Assembly: GCF_019312585.1 (NCBI RefSeq)
Contig: NZ_JAHWDP010000001.1
Coordinates: 1-64,000 of the forward strand
DNA length: 64,000 bases
Reading direction: 5' to 3'
DNA from: Halomarinibacterium sedimenti
GTDB taxonomy: Bacteria > Bacteroidota > Bacteroidia > Flavobacteriales > Flavobacteriaceae
The notes beneath the pieces were generated by a model, which worked only from the letters and a program-made list of their open reading frames with translations, did no database searches and was not told the origin of the DNA. Position numbers and translations under genes: made by a program. Positions 1-8,777 of the stretch are shown in pieces. How positions within the stretch are numbered: the stretch's first letter is position 1; every line of letters begins with the position of its first letter.

Positions 1-181
1 ATCACAACAAAAAGCCCTCAAAAAAATCTCAGGTATTTTACTTAGTCTAGTTTAATTTTCGTCTGAAATATATATCCTAAAATATATATTCCTACGCTGT
101 CAATTTCAATATATCAATGAACTCTTTTTATAACTTTTTCGCTACTTTGAAACTCGTGTTTTTAATTCACTCATCCGTTTT
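1..181 (-). other. rRNA-operon-type leader transcript running off the left edge
   Basis: This stretch has no ORF. Read on the minus strand it lies downstream of two stable-RNA promoters. It carries AGAGTTCATTGA (127-114), which resembles a boxA antitermination site, then a spacer, then a long AT-rich hairpin at about 67-92 (GAATATATAT / ATATATATTTC) that could be a processing stem. I infer an rRNA operon whose 16S gene starts beyond the left edge. No mature rRNA is visible, so a tRNA or other stable RNA is also possible. Confidence 0.5.
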
Positions 182-218
182 GCGGGTGCAAATGTAATAC
201 TATTTTTTTACCCTGCAA
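182..218 (-). promoter_or_regulatory. Stable-RNA promoter, proximal copy, reading left
   Basis: Minus strand: TTG (218-216), a 19-nt spacer, then TACATTTG (196-189) followed directly by CACCCGC. It fits the Bacteroidota -33/-7 consensus TTTG-N19-TAnnTTTG. The GC-rich CACCCGC at the start point is shared with the promoter at 288-325 and with the tRNA promoter at 15696. Confidence 0.65.
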
Positions 219-287
219 TACTTTTCAAAATATTTTTTAAAAAAGAACTTTTGCTTTTTTCAGATTGAAACTTATTTCTCTTTCAAA

Positions 288-325
288 GCGGGTGCAAATA
301 TAATTTGGTTTATTACATTCACAAA
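288..325 (-). promoter_or_regulatory. Stable-RNA promoter, distal copy, reading left
   Basis: Minus strand: TTTG (325-322), a 19-nt spacer, TATATTTG (302-295), then CACCCGC. This is a perfect Bacteroidota -33/-7 arrangement, about 106 bp upstream of the second copy. Tandem P1-P2 promoters are typical of rRNA operons. The run 326-487 towards thrS holds no gene; I see only AT-rich sequence and a short TATCAA/TTGATA palindrome near 433-446. Confidence 0.65.
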
Positions 326-487
326 CATATTTTCAATCTTTTTTAATGATTTTTTTAAACTAATTTTTAAGTGCTTGATAAGCAAGAATAACCATTTAAA
401 AAAAGCAACAAAATTTCCTATACCTATATATATTATCAAATTGATAAAATAGATTAAACATCGTCCTTAAAAGTATTGATTGATGTA

Positions 488-518
488 TTGTAAAACGAAT
501 TAAGTAATAGTATCTTTG
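488..518 (+). promoter_or_regulatory. thrS promoter
   Basis: TTG at 488-490, a 20-nt spacer, and TATCTTTG at 511-518 fit the Bacteroidota -33/-7 consensus. Transcription would begin near 525, giving a very short leader before the thrS ATG at 539. The gap leaves no room for a T-box. Confidence 0.6.
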
Positions 519-538
519 CCACTTAATTTTCAGAAAAA

Positions 539-2479
539 ATGATTGCAATTACCTTACCTGACGGAAGTGTAAAAAAATACGAAGTTGGAAGTACTCCTAT
601 GGATGTTGCTAAAAGTATAAGTGAAGGACTTGCTCGTAATGTAATTTCTGCTTCCTTTAATGATACCACTATAGAGTCTACCACTCCATTAAATGAGGAC
701 GGAAGTTTGGTGCTTTATACTTGGAATAATGAAGAAGGAAAAAAGGCATTTTGGCATTCTACAGCGCACATATTGGCACAAGCTTTAGAGGCTTTATACC
801 CCCATGTAAAACTATGGGTAGGCCCTGCAATTGATAAAGGGTTTTATTATGATGTTGATTTAGGGGACGACACTATTTCTGAAAAAGACTTCAAAACTAT
901 TGAAGATAAAATGCTAGAAATTGCACGCGGAAAGCACGATTTTAAAATGCGTTCTGTAAGTAAAGCAGATGCACTTTCTTATTACAAAGGCAAAAACGAA
1001 TATAAAGTTGACCTTATTGAAGGTCTTGAGGATGGTGATATTACTTTTTGCGACCACGATAGCTTTACCGATTTATGCCGTGGAGGACACATCCCCAATA
1101 CCGGTATTGTAAAAGCTGTTAAAATTTTAAGTGTTGCCGGAGCCTATTATAAAGGTGATGAAAACAATAAACAACTTACTCGGGTTTACGGAATAAGCTT
1201 CCCCAAGCAAAAGGATTTAACCGATTATTTAGAATTGCTTGAGGAAGCCAAGAAAAGGGATCATCGAAAACTTGGAAAAGAATTAGAACTTTTCACCTTT
1301 TCACAAAGAGTTGGACAAGGACTTCCGTTATGGTTACCTAAAGGAGCAGCTCTAAGAGAAAGATTAGAAAACTTTCTGAAAGCTGCACAAAAGAAGGCTG
1401 GATACGAAATGGTTGTTTCACCACATATTGGTCAAAAGGAACTATATGTAACCTCTGGGCATTATGCAAAATACGGAGAGGATAGTTTTAAACCTATACA
1501 AACCCCCAATGAAGGTGAAGAGTTTATGTTAAAACCCATGAACTGTCCTCATCATTGCGAAATGTATAATAGTAAACCTTGGTCATATAAAGATTTACCA
1601 AAACGTTTTGCAGAATTTGGCACTGTTTATCGGTATGAACAAAGTGGTGAGCTTCACGGCTTAACGCGTGTTCGAGGGTTTACTCAAGATGATGCACATA
1701 TTTTTTGTACGCCAGACCAACTGGATAAAGAATTTAAAGACGTTATTGATTTAGTTCTTTATGTTTTTGGATCTTTAGGTTTTGAAAACTTTACCACTCA
1801 AGTTTCTATTAGGGATCCAAAAAAGCCTGAAAAGTATATTGGAAATCTTGAAAATTGGGAAAAGGCCGAAAAAGCTATCATTAATGCCGTTGAAGATAAA
1901 AAATTAGACTATATTATAGAGGAAGGTGAAGCTGCATTCTACGGTCCAAAATTGGACTTTATGGTAAAAGACGCTTTAGGAAGGAGTTGGCAACTAGGGA
2001 CTATTCAAGTGGATTACAACTTGCCCGAACGTTTTGAACTTACATATAAAGGGAATGACAATGAACTTCACAGACCCGTGATGATTCATCGTGCACCCTT
2101 CGGAAGTATGGAGCGATTTATCGCTATTTTATTAGAGCATACTGGAGGAAACTTCCCGTTATGGTTGATGCCAGAACAGGTTAGCATCCTTACATTAAGC
2201 GAGAAATATGAAAAATACGGGCAAAAAGTTTTAAATTTGCTTGAAAATGACGAAATTCGCGCCCTCGTTGACAACCGCAACGAAACTATTGGCAAGAAAA
2301 TTAGGGAGGCAGAAATGAATAAAATCCCTTATATGTTAATAGTTGGTGAGCAAGAAGAAAATGATGGTACGGTTTCTGTAAGAAAACACAGTGAAGGAGA
2401 TTTAGGAACCATGAGTATTTCAGAATTTTCTAACATGCTTCAAGCAGAAGTAAAAAAAGATATAAAAGAATTTAAATAA
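539..2479 (+). CDS. thrS: Threonine--tRNA ligase
   Basis: Cytoplasmic threonyl-tRNA synthetase, charging tRNA-Thr. The 646 residues match the usual full length. An N-terminal TGS domain (about 1-60) is followed by the editing/SAD region with [11 protein letters not shown]. The class II catalytic core (about 240-535) carries motif 2 as [16 protein letters not shown] and motif 3 as [11 protein letters not shown], and an HGTP-type anticodon-binding domain ends the protein. The ATG follows a clear promoter. It heads thrS-infC-rpmI-rplT, all on one strand with short gaps and no terminator until after rplT, so co-transcription is likely. Confidence 0.97.
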   Translation: MIAITLPDGSVKKYEVGSTPMDVAKSISEGLARNVISASFNDTTIESTTPLNEDGSLVLYTWNNEEGKKAFWHSTAHILAQALEALYPHVKLWVGPAIDKGFYYDVDLGDDTISEKDFKTIEDKMLEIARGKHDFKMRSVSKADALSYYKGKNEYKVDLIEGLEDGDITFCDHDSFTDLCRGGHIPNTGIVKAVKILSVAGAYYKGDENNKQLTRVYGISFPKQKDLTDYLELLEEAKKRDHRKLGKELELFTFSQRVGQGLPLWLPKGAALRERLENFLKAAQKKAGYEMVVSPHIGQKELYVTSGHYAKYGEDSFKPIQTPNEGEEFMLKPMNCPHHCEMYNSKPWSYKDLPKRFAEFGTVYRYEQSGELHGLTRVRGFTQDDAHIFCTPDQLDKEFKDVIDLVLYVFGSLGFENFTTQVSIRDPKKPEKYIGNLENWEKAEKAIINAVEDKKLDYIIEEGEAAFYGPKLDFMVKDALGRSWQLGTIQVDYNLPERFELTYKGNDNELHRPVMIHRAPFGSMERFIAILLEHTGGNFPLWLMPEQVSILTLSEKYEKYGQKVLNLLENDEIRALVDNRNETIGKKIREAEMNKIPYMLIVGEQEENDGTVSVRKHSEGDLGTMSISEFSNMLQAEVKKDIKEFK

Positions 2480-2504
2480 AGTTTAACTAAAACCCTATAA
2501 AGCC

Positions 2505-3059
2505 ATAGCAATACGAAGAAAAAGATCCCGAGGACCGGCAAGAGTCATTAAGGAAGACCAACATAATATCAACGAAAAAATTCGTGCCAAAGAAGTACGT
2601 CTTGTTGGAGATAATGTTGAAGTGGGCGTTTACCCCATAAAAAGAGCCTTAGAGATTGCCGAAGAATTAGAATCGGACCTAGTAGAAATATCACCTAATG
2701 CAGAACCACCTGTATGTAAAGTGATGGACTACAAAAAGTTTGTTTACGAACAAAAGAAAAGAGAAAAAGCACTTAAAGCAAAAGCTACCAAAGTAGTGGT
2801 AAAAGAAATTAGGTTTGGACCTAATACCGATGACCACGATTATGACTTCAAAAAGAAACACGGAGAAAAGTTTCTAAAAGAAGGTGCCAAGCTAAAAGCA
2901 TATGTTTTTTTTAAGGGTCGTTCTATTATTTACAAGGATCAAGGGGAGATATTACTACTTCGTTTGGCACAAGATTTAGAAGAATTTGGCAAAGTGGAAC
3001 AAATGCCAAAACTAGAAGGAAAGCGAATGACGATGTTCATAGCACCTAAAAAGAAATAA
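2505..3059 (+). CDS. infC: Translation initiation factor IF-3, probable AUA start
   Basis: IF-3 binds the 30S subunit and checks start-codon pairing. The frame runs without ATG, GTG or TTG from an in-frame TAA at 2484 to a GTG at 2622, yet the conserved IF-3 N-domain ([19 protein letters not shown]) lies entirely before that GTG. The codon at 2505 is ATA and begins the family-typical [13 protein letters not shown], so I place the start there, giving 184 aa. The body has [19 protein letters not shown] and the C-terminal domain ends in APKKK. IF-3 genes elsewhere use AUU or similar rare starts for autoregulation; AUA here is an inference from the frame. GTG at 2622 would give a truncated 145-aa product. 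Confidence 0.9.
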   Translation: MAIRRKRSRGPARVIKEDQHNINEKIRAKEVRLVGDNVEVGVYPIKRALEIAEELESDLVEISPNAEPPVCKVMDYKKFVYEQKKREKALKAKATKVVVKEIRFGPNTDDHDYDFKKKHGEKFLKEGAKLKAYVFFKGRSIIYKDQGEILLLRLAQDLEEFGKVEQMPKLEGKRMTMFIAPKKK

Positions 3060-3119
3060 TACTTCAGTCGTAATTACTGAAGATAACAATAAAGCGAAAT
3101 AAATTAAAACGTAGGAAAA

Positions 3120-3317
3120 ATGCCTAAACAAAAAACAAAATCTAGTGCTAAAAAGCGTTTCAAGCTTACAGGTACTGGTAAGATTAAAAGAAAGCATGCG
3201 TTTAAAAGTCACATCTTAACAAAGAAGTCGAAAAAACGTAAGCTTGCTTTAACTCATGACACTGTTGTACACAAGAGTGACGAGAGTAATGTTAAACAAA
3301 TGCTTCGAATGAAGTAA
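3120..3317 (+). CDS. rpmI: 50S ribosomal protein L35
   Basis: A 65-aa, Lys/Arg-rich ribosomal protein of the large subunit. It begins [20 protein letters not shown], typical of L35, and has the usual length. It sits between infC (60-bp gap) and rplT (100-bp gap), the order conserved across bacteria. The 3318-3417 gap has no obvious long hairpin, so I cannot point to an L20-type autoregulatory leader. Antisense ORFs here are shadows. Confidence 0.96.
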   Translation: MPKQKTKSSAKKRFKLTGTGKIKRKHAFKSHILTKKSKKRKLALTHDTVVHKSDESNVKQMLRMK

Positions 3318-3417
3318 TTGCTTAACCGGTTAAAACAGATTAATAACCCTGGAGATAGGCCAAGTATGATTAAAGTGTTGAAATTTCAACCGCCTACTAC
3401 AAAAAACAATTAAAATT

Positions 3418-3762
3418 ATGCCAAGATCAGTAAATTCAGTTGCAAAAAGAGCCCGAAGAAAAAAGGTACTTAAGCAAGCCAAAGGTTACTTTGGAAGACG
3501 TAAAAATGTATGGACTGTTGCTAAAAACGCTGTTGAAAAAGCGATGCAATACTCTTACAGAGACCGTCGTGCCAAGAAAAGAAACTTCCGTGCCTTATGG
3601 ATTACTCGTATTAATGCGGGTGCCCGTCAACACGGAATGTCTTATTCAAAATTTATGGGAGCAGTAAAAGCAAATAATATCGAATTGAACCGTAAAGTTC
3701 TTGCCGATTTAGCGATGAACCACCCAGAAGCTTTTGAAGCCATTGTAAACAAAGTAAAATAA
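3418..3762 (+). CDS. rplT: 50S ribosomal protein L20
   Basis: A 114-aa basic ribosomal protein needed early in 50S assembly and, in many bacteria, a translational repressor of its own operon. The sequence begins [20 protein letters not shown] and includes [22 protein letters not shown], both characteristic. Full length. It is the last gene of the thrS-infC-rpmI-rplT run and is followed within about 40 bp by a strong hairpin terminator. Confidence 0.97.
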   Translation: MPRSVNSVAKRARRKKVLKQAKGYFGRRKNVWTVAKNAVEKAMQYSYRDRRAKKRNFRALWITRINAGARQHGMSYSKFMGAVKANNIELNRKVLADLAMNHPEAFEAIVNKVK

Positions 3763-3800
3763 GGCGGAAGCCTATTTAATAACAATCTTATTTCGCTAAA

Positions 3801-3829
3801 AAAACCCGCTCAATGAGCGGGTTTTTTAT
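3801..3829. terminator. Bidirectional terminator after rplT
   Basis: CCCGCTC (3805-3811), AAT loop, GAGCGGG (3815-3821), flanked by A-run and T-run. It serves rplT on the plus strand and the convergent gene ending at 3831 on the minus strand. Confidence 0.85.
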
Positions 3830-3830
3830 T

Positions 3831-5090
3831 TTATGTCTTCTGCTTTTTCTTCTTAGCCGCTGGAAACAATACGTTATTTAATATTAATCGATAGCCTGGT
3901 GAATTGGGATGTAGCGCCAATTCGGTTTTAGCATCCCCTACTCGATGCTGATAATCTTCTGGATCGTGACCCCCATAAAAAGTAAAGAAGCCTTTTCCGC
4001 GGATTCCATGAATATAACGTGCTTCGCCATTACTTTTGTTCTCACCCATGACTAACACCGTTGACTTTACTTCATTGGGGTTAAAAGCCGTTGTTTGACC
4101 CATAAATCCTTTTACTAGCGCAGTATGGTTTTGCACCAACATACAGGGAATGGGATCCCACTTTGCCGAATAATCCATTAAGGTAAAATAATCAGTATTT
4201 CTATTAACCTTTCGTGTATTGGTGACATCTATGGAAGAAAATTCGTATACATTGGGACTACGTTCTAACGTAAAGTCCTTAAAAGCAAATGTTCGGTTAT
4301 AATCTATCTTACTTTGATAGCCCGACTCACTAGGGTCTCCGTCAAACATTGGTTCACAAATATCTACGCCTTCTGCTGCCAAGGCAATATCAAAACTATC
4401 GGTTGCACTGCACATGGCAAACATAAAACCACCACCAATTACATAATCTCTAATTTTTAAAGCAACGTCTCTTTTTTCTTCAGACACTTTACTATATCCT
4501 AACCTAGCTGCCAATGCTTCTGCTTCTCGCTTTTGTTCAATATACCATGGCGCTGTTCGATACGCTCGATAAAACTTTCCGTATTGCCCTGTAAAATCTT
4601 CGTGGTGCAAATGAAGCCAATCATATAATAGTAATTGATCTGTTAATACTTCTTCATCATATATTGTAGTGTAAGGAATTTCGGCATAGGTAAGAACCAT
4701 GGTCACAGCATCATCCCAAGGCTGATTTCCTTTGGGCGAATACACCGCAATTTTTGGTGCTTTTTCCAACACCACCGCCTCCATATTTTGGGAAGGACTA
4801 CTTATTTCTTCTAAAATCTGATTGGTTTGCGAATCGCTCATAACTTCAAAAGAGACACCTCGTATTTGGCACTCTTTCCGAATAGCTTCAGTATCGGGCA
4901 ACAGAAAGGAACCGCCGCGATAGTTTAGCAACCACTTTGCTTTCATCTGTTTTTCTAGCACCCAATAGGTAATCCCATAGGCTTTTAAATGCTCGGCTTG
5001 GCCTTCGGCATCCATTGGAATAAGGATATAGGATGCAAAACCTTTAAAACTAAAAAGTAATATAAAAAGGGTAATAATAATTCGACTCAT
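3831..5090 (-). CDS. Conserved exported protein of unknown function (commonly mislabelled asparagine synthetase B)
   Basis: 419 aa with a cleavable signal peptide (about 1-19, ending FKGFAS), so periplasmic or outer-membrane facing. From memory, close relatives in Flavobacteriaceae sit next to dnaB and are annotated 'asparagine synthetase B'. I see neither an N-terminal Cys glutaminase nor the SGGxDS ATP-pyrophosphatase motif that enzyme requires. Visible blocks are a long conserved stretch with YDWLHLHHEDFTGQYGKFY, a Gly-rich VIGGGFMFAMCSATDSFD, and a C-terminal HGIRGKGFFTFYGGHDPEDY. The middle block looks like a Rossmann or glutamine-amidotransferase-like fold, but I cannot assign a reaction. 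It ends against the rplT terminator, and a 53-bp gap separates it from dnaB upstream. Confidence 0.8.
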   Translation of the reverse strand: MSRIIITLFILLFSFKGFASYILIPMDAEGQAEHLKAYGITYWVLEKQMKAKWLLNYRGGSFLLPDTEAIRKECQIRGVSFEVMSDSQTNQILEEISSPSQNMEAVVLEKAPKIAVYSPKGNQPWDDAVTMVLTYAEIPYTTIYDEEVLTDQLLLYDWLHLHHEDFTGQYGKFYRAYRTAPWYIEQKREAEALAARLGYSKVSEEKRDVALKIRDYVIGGGFMFAMCSATDSFDIALAAEGVDICEPMFDGDPSESGYQSKIDYNRTFAFKDFTLERSPNVYEFSSIDVTNTRKVNRNTDYFTLMDYSAKWDPIPCMLVQNHTALVKGFMGQTTAFNPNEVKSTVLVMGENKSNGEARYIHGIRGKGFFTFYGGHDPEDYQHRVGDAKTELALHPNSPGYRLILNNVLFPAAKKKKQKT

Positions 5091-5143
5091 AGTGCTAAGA
5101 TAACGACAAATTTTGAGCCAAATTGGGTGAAATTCTTAATTAT

Positions 5144-6700
5144 TTAAAAAGGAATCCCATCATCTCCATCGCTTGGCGTAACATCGTCATTCATAGAACT
5201 ACCAAAAGCTTCATCGGGAGAGGGTAAATTGGAAGGCTTAAAAGTATCATCATTCGCCGCATCATTCATTCGGGAGTGAATTTCGGTTGGGAAATCGAAC
5301 ATTTCAAGATTTTCGAAGCGACCTAAATGACCAACGAATTTCAATCGAATTTCGTCCAAGCCACCGTTACGGTGTTTGGCAACGATAAACTCGGCTTGCC
5401 CAGCAGTTGGTGTACGTTCTTCATCGTCCCATTCGTCAATTTTGTAATATTCTGGACGATAGATAAACGAAACGATATCGGCATCTTGCTCAATCGCTCC
5501 CGATTCACGAAGGTCACTTAACAAGGGACGTTTGCTTCCTCCACGTGTTTCCACAGCACGCGAAAGCTGTGATAATGCAATAACAGGAACATTTAATTCT
5601 TTTGCAAGTGCTTTTAAATTTCGGGAAATGGTCGATATTTCTTGTTCTCGATTTCCTCCTTTTTGGCTTCCACCCGCAGTCATTAACTGAAGGTAATCTA
5701 CCATAATCAATTTAATACCGTGTTGTGATGCCAATCGGCGTGCTTTTGCCCGAAGATCAAAAATGGAAAGAGAGGGCGTGTCATCGATAAAAAGGGGTGC
5801 TGTTTCCAGTCCTTTTACTTTTACGTTTAACTGTTCCCACTCGTGTTTTTCAAGATTACCTGTTCTTAGTTTTTCAGAAGAAAGTCCTGTTTCAGAAGAA
5901 ATTAAACGTGTGATTAACTGTACCGAAGACATTTCTAATGAGAAAAATGCCACAGGAATATTGTAATTTACTGCCATATTTCTAGCCATCGATAAAGTCA
6001 ATGCCGTTTTACCCATCCCTGGACGTGCTGCAATAATCACTAAATCACTGGGCTGCCAACCTGAAGTTAATTTATCTACTTGAGTAAACCCTGAAGGAAT
6101 TCCTGATAGTCCTTCTTTGTTTGCAATTTCTTCAATTCGTTTTTTGGCCTGTATTACTAAACTTTGAGCCGTTTCTGAAGAACGTTTTAAGTTTCCTTGA
6201 GTGACTTCGTATAATTTAGATTCTGCTGAATCAAGTAAATCGAATACATCGGTTCCTTCATCGTATGAGTCTTCAATAATTTCATTCGAAATTTTAATTA
6301 AACTTCGCTGAATGTATTTCTGAAGAATGATTCGAGCATGGAATTCGATATGTGCCGAAGAAGATACTTTTTGGGTTAATTGAATGAGATAAAACTCACC
6401 TCCAATGATATCAAGCTTTTTTTCCTTTTTAAGCTGTGCCGAAACCGTTAATAAGTCAACAGGTTCACTACTTTGGAAGAGTTTGTAAATCGCTTCAAAA
6501 ATGTTTTGATGTGCTTCTTTGTAGAATACTTCTGGATGCAAAATATCGATTACTTCATCGACTCCTTTTTTATCAATCATCATTGCACCCAACACAACCT
6601 CCTCTAAATCAACAGCTTGTGGAGGTAATTTTCCTTTTTCCAAAGAAATTACCTGAGCCGAACGGCTGGAATATGAGGTTTGAGGTTGTACTTTTTCCAT
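5144..6700 (-). CDS. dnaB: Replicative DNA helicase DnaB
   Basis: Hexameric 5'-3' helicase that unwinds DNA at the replication fork. It is 518 aa: an N-terminal primase-interacting domain (about 25-125), a linker, and a RecA-like helicase domain with Walker A as ARPGMGKTALT near residue 230, Walker B as KLIMVDYLQLM, and the DnaB motif LRESGAIEQDADIV. A Ser/Asp-rich tail of about 45 residues after the core is likely disordered. The ATG at 6700 gives a normal N-terminus. The upstream gap (6701-6811) has a GTTAAC-containing imperfect dyad near 6757-6790 whose role is unknown. No intein is visible. Confidence 0.96.
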   Translation of the reverse strand: MEKVQPQTSYSSRSAQVISLEKGKLPPQAVDLEEVVLGAMMIDKKGVDEVIDILHPEVFYKEAHQNIFEAIYKLFQSSEPVDLLTVSAQLKKEKKLDIIGGEFYLIQLTQKVSSSAHIEFHARIILQKYIQRSLIKISNEIIEDSYDEGTDVFDLLDSAESKLYEVTQGNLKRSSETAQSLVIQAKKRIEEIANKEGLSGIPSGFTQVDKLTSGWQPSDLVIIAARPGMGKTALTLSMARNMAVNYNIPVAFFSLEMSSVQLITRLISSETGLSSEKLRTGNLEKHEWEQLNVKVKGLETAPLFIDDTPSLSIFDLRAKARRLASQHGIKLIMVDYLQLMTAGGSQKGGNREQEISTISRNLKALAKELNVPVIALSQLSRAVETRGGSKRPLLSDLRESGAIEQDADIVSFIYRPEYYKIDEWDDEERTPTAGQAEFIVAKHRNGGLDEIRLKFVGHLGRFENLEMFDFPTEIHSRMNDAANDDTFKPSNLPSPDEAFGSSMNDDVTPSDGDDGIPF

Positions 6701-6811
6701 ATAGCGAATGTAAAAAAATTGTTAAGTGCAACGAGCATTTTTTTGAATTAGCTGTTCACCATTGGTTAACAATTGAACTGTTAACAAGTTAAAAATATTG
6801 TTAATAACCAC

Positions 6812-6843
6812 AAAAAAAACCGATATTGAATTATCGGTTTTTT
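6812..6843 (-). terminator. Terminator downstream of accA
   Basis: AACCGATA (6818-6825) pairs with TATCGGTT (6832-6839), flanked by A-run and T-run. On the minus strand it lies just after the accA stop and separates accA from dnaB. Confidence 0.8.
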
Positions 6844-6866
6844 GAAAGGTGTTGGTATTGCTGGAA

Positions 6867-7820
6867 TTAGCTTTTATACTCACCCATTTTAGAATATTTA
6901 TCCATTCGTTTTTCAACCAAATCTGTTGGGGATAAGTTCTTCAATTCGTCATATGCTTTTTCAATTGCTTTTGCAACGGCGATATAAGCTCCTTTTTTAT
7001 CACTATGAGCTCCTCCCAATGGTTCCTTAATGATATGGTCGATTAATTTTAATTTTTTCATGTCGGTAGCCGTTAGTTTTAGGGCTTCCGCGGCTTGTTC
7101 TTTAAACTCCCAGCTACGCCATAAAATAGAAGAGCAGCTTTCTGGGGAGATCACAGAGTACCAAGTATTTTCCATCATAAGCACTTGATCACCTACACCA
7201 ATGCCTAATGCACCACCACTAGCTCCTTCACCTATAATAACTACAATAATAGGAACTTCCAGTTTTGTCATTTCCAAAATATTACGAGCAATGGCTTCAC
7301 CTTGTCCACGTTCTTCTGCTTCAAGTCCAGGATAGGCGCCAGGGGTATCAATTAAGGTAACTACAGGGATTCCAAATTTTTCGGCCGATTTCATTAAGCG
7401 TAATGCTTTGCGATATCCTTCTGGATTTGCCATCCCAAAATTACGGTATTGTCGTGTTTTGGTATTATAACCCTTTTGCTGACCAATAAACATAAAACTT
7501 TGATCCCCTAATTTGCCAAGTCCACCCACCATGGCTTTGTCATCCTTAAATCCTCTATCGCCGTGTAATTCTAAAAAAGAATCCCCACAAATGGCTTTAA
7601 TATAATCCATGGTGTAGGGACGGTCTGGGTGTCTCGATAACTGTACACGTTGCCAAGGGGTTAAATTTTTATAAATCTCCTTCTTGGTTTCGACTAATTT
7701 TTTTTCAATTTGTTTACAGGTATTGGATACATCTACATCGCTTTCCTCTCCAATAAGACAAGCTTTGTCATACTGTTCCTGCAATTCTTTAATAGGCAAT
7801 TCAAAATCAAGATATTCCAT
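6867..7820 (-). CDS. accA: Acetyl-CoA carboxylase carboxyltransferase subunit alpha
   Basis: With AccD it transfers the carboxyl group from carboxybiotin to acetyl-CoA, the first committed step of fatty acid synthesis. At 317 aa it has the typical length, with the N-terminal helix ([13 protein letters not shown]) and the crotonase-like core ([54 protein letters not shown]). It stands alone; accD is not in the window. On the minus strand TATATTTG at 7863-7856 is a plausible -7 element, but I see no convincing -33. Confidence 0.96.
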   Translation of the reverse strand: MEYLDFELPIKELQEQYDKACLIGEESDVDVSNTCKQIEKKLVETKKEIYKNLTPWQRVQLSRHPDRPYTMDYIKAICGDSFLELHGDRGFKDDKAMVGGLGKLGDQSFMFIGQQKGYNTKTRQYRNFGMANPEGYRKALRLMKSAEKFGIPVVTLIDTPGAYPGLEAEERGQGEAIARNILEMTKLEVPIIVVIIGEGASGGALGIGVGDQVLMMENTWYSVISPESCSSILWRSWEFKEQAAEALKLTATDMKKLKLIDHIIKEPLGGAHSDKKGAYIAVAKAIEKAYDELKNLSPTDLVEKRMDKYSKMGEYKS

Positions 7821-7874
7821 AATTTCTCTTGCTGAAGTTTGATTGTTGTGAACTACAAATATAAAATTTTGTAC

Positions 7875-8777
7875 TTAGCTTAGGGGTATTTCTTTGCTTT
7901 TTCTGTAGGCTTTCATTTTTAAAATTCCGTTTAAAATTACAGTAGCCAAAATTATAAGAGCACCATAATAAAATTGTGGGCTCATATTTTCTGAATCACC
8001 TAAAATCCATAAAGCTAAAATAATTCCGTAGACCGGTTCCAAATTGATGGTAAGCATGACCGTAAATGGTGATAACCATCGCATGACATGTACCGAAGCT
8101 ATAAAAGCATAGGCTGTACATACGGATGCTAATAAGAAAAGATACCACCAGTCTGAAGTAGAAACAATAAAAAAATCGGCAGTAAAACTTTCCGTAAATA
8201 GTAGGTACACAGAAATACAAAGCATCCCAAAAATTAGTTCGTACATCGATATCACAGAAGCTTCGTAACGCTTTGCATACCTCCCATTAATAACCGAGAA
8301 TAAAGCACTTAAAAAGGCAGAAATTAATGCGAGGATAATACCCCAGAAGTATTCCATACTTGCCTGAAAAATAATGAAGAGTCCTATTACTGCAATTAAG
8401 CCGAAAATCACTTCATAAAAAATTATTCTTCTTTTGTAAAAAAGGGGTTCTAATAATGAAGTAAAAAAAGCCCCTGTAGACATAATGGCCAACGTAACTG
8501 AAACATTGGATACTTTAATGGCTCCAAAAAAAGTAAGCCAATGCACCGCAATGATTAATCCAGCAATAAAAAAACCAAATAATACTTTCTTTGGAAATCT
8601 AATTTTCTTTCTCGCAATGGCAATATATAAAAGGACAAAAACGCTAGCCAATCCCATGCGATACCAAACCAAAGGAATTGCATCTAGTGAAATCAATGCC
8701 CCTATAACTGCTGTAAATCCCCAGATAAAAACTATAAAATGGAGGTGTAGATAATTAAGTAATTTATCGTTTCGCAT
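7875..8777 (-). CDS. EamA/DMT-family inner-membrane transporter
   Basis: 300 aa with about ten hydrophobic segments arranged as two EamA repeats (residues about 8-140 and 150-285), the drug/metabolite transporter fold. The second repeat contains the typical TINLEPVYGIILALWILGD. Substrate cannot be read from sequence; members export amino acids, nucleotides or drugs, or import small metabolites. Its first codons overlap the end of the upstream LptG-like gene by 14 bp, so it is the last gene of a tgt-lptG-transporter operon. Confidence 0.9.
   Translation of the reverse strand: MRNDKLLNYLHLHFIVFIWGFTAVIGALISLDAIPLVWYRMGLASVFVLLYIAIARKKIRFPKKVLFGFFIAGLIIAVHWLTFFGAIKVSNVSVTLAIMSTGAFFTSLLEPLFYKRRIIFYEVIFGLIAVIGLFIIFQASMEYFWGIILALISAFLSALFSVINGRYAKRYEASVISMYELIFGMLCISVYLLFTESFTADFFIVSTSDWWYLFLLASVCTAYAFIASVHVMRWLSPFTVMLTINLEPVYGIILALWILGDSENMSPQFYYGALIILATVILNGILKMKAYRKSKEIPLS

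Noticed and set aside
3318-3417. L20 autoregulatory leader
   Set aside because: No long stable stem or pseudoknot is obvious in the 100-bp gap; would need structure prediction.
6436-6792. 118-aa plus-strand ORF over dnaB
   Set aside because: Antisense to the conserved N-terminal part of DnaB, no family signature, no promoter.
6701-6866. Replication origin next to dnaB
   Set aside because: GTTAAC-containing dyads are present but no cluster of TTATCCACA-like DnaA boxes and no dnaA gene.
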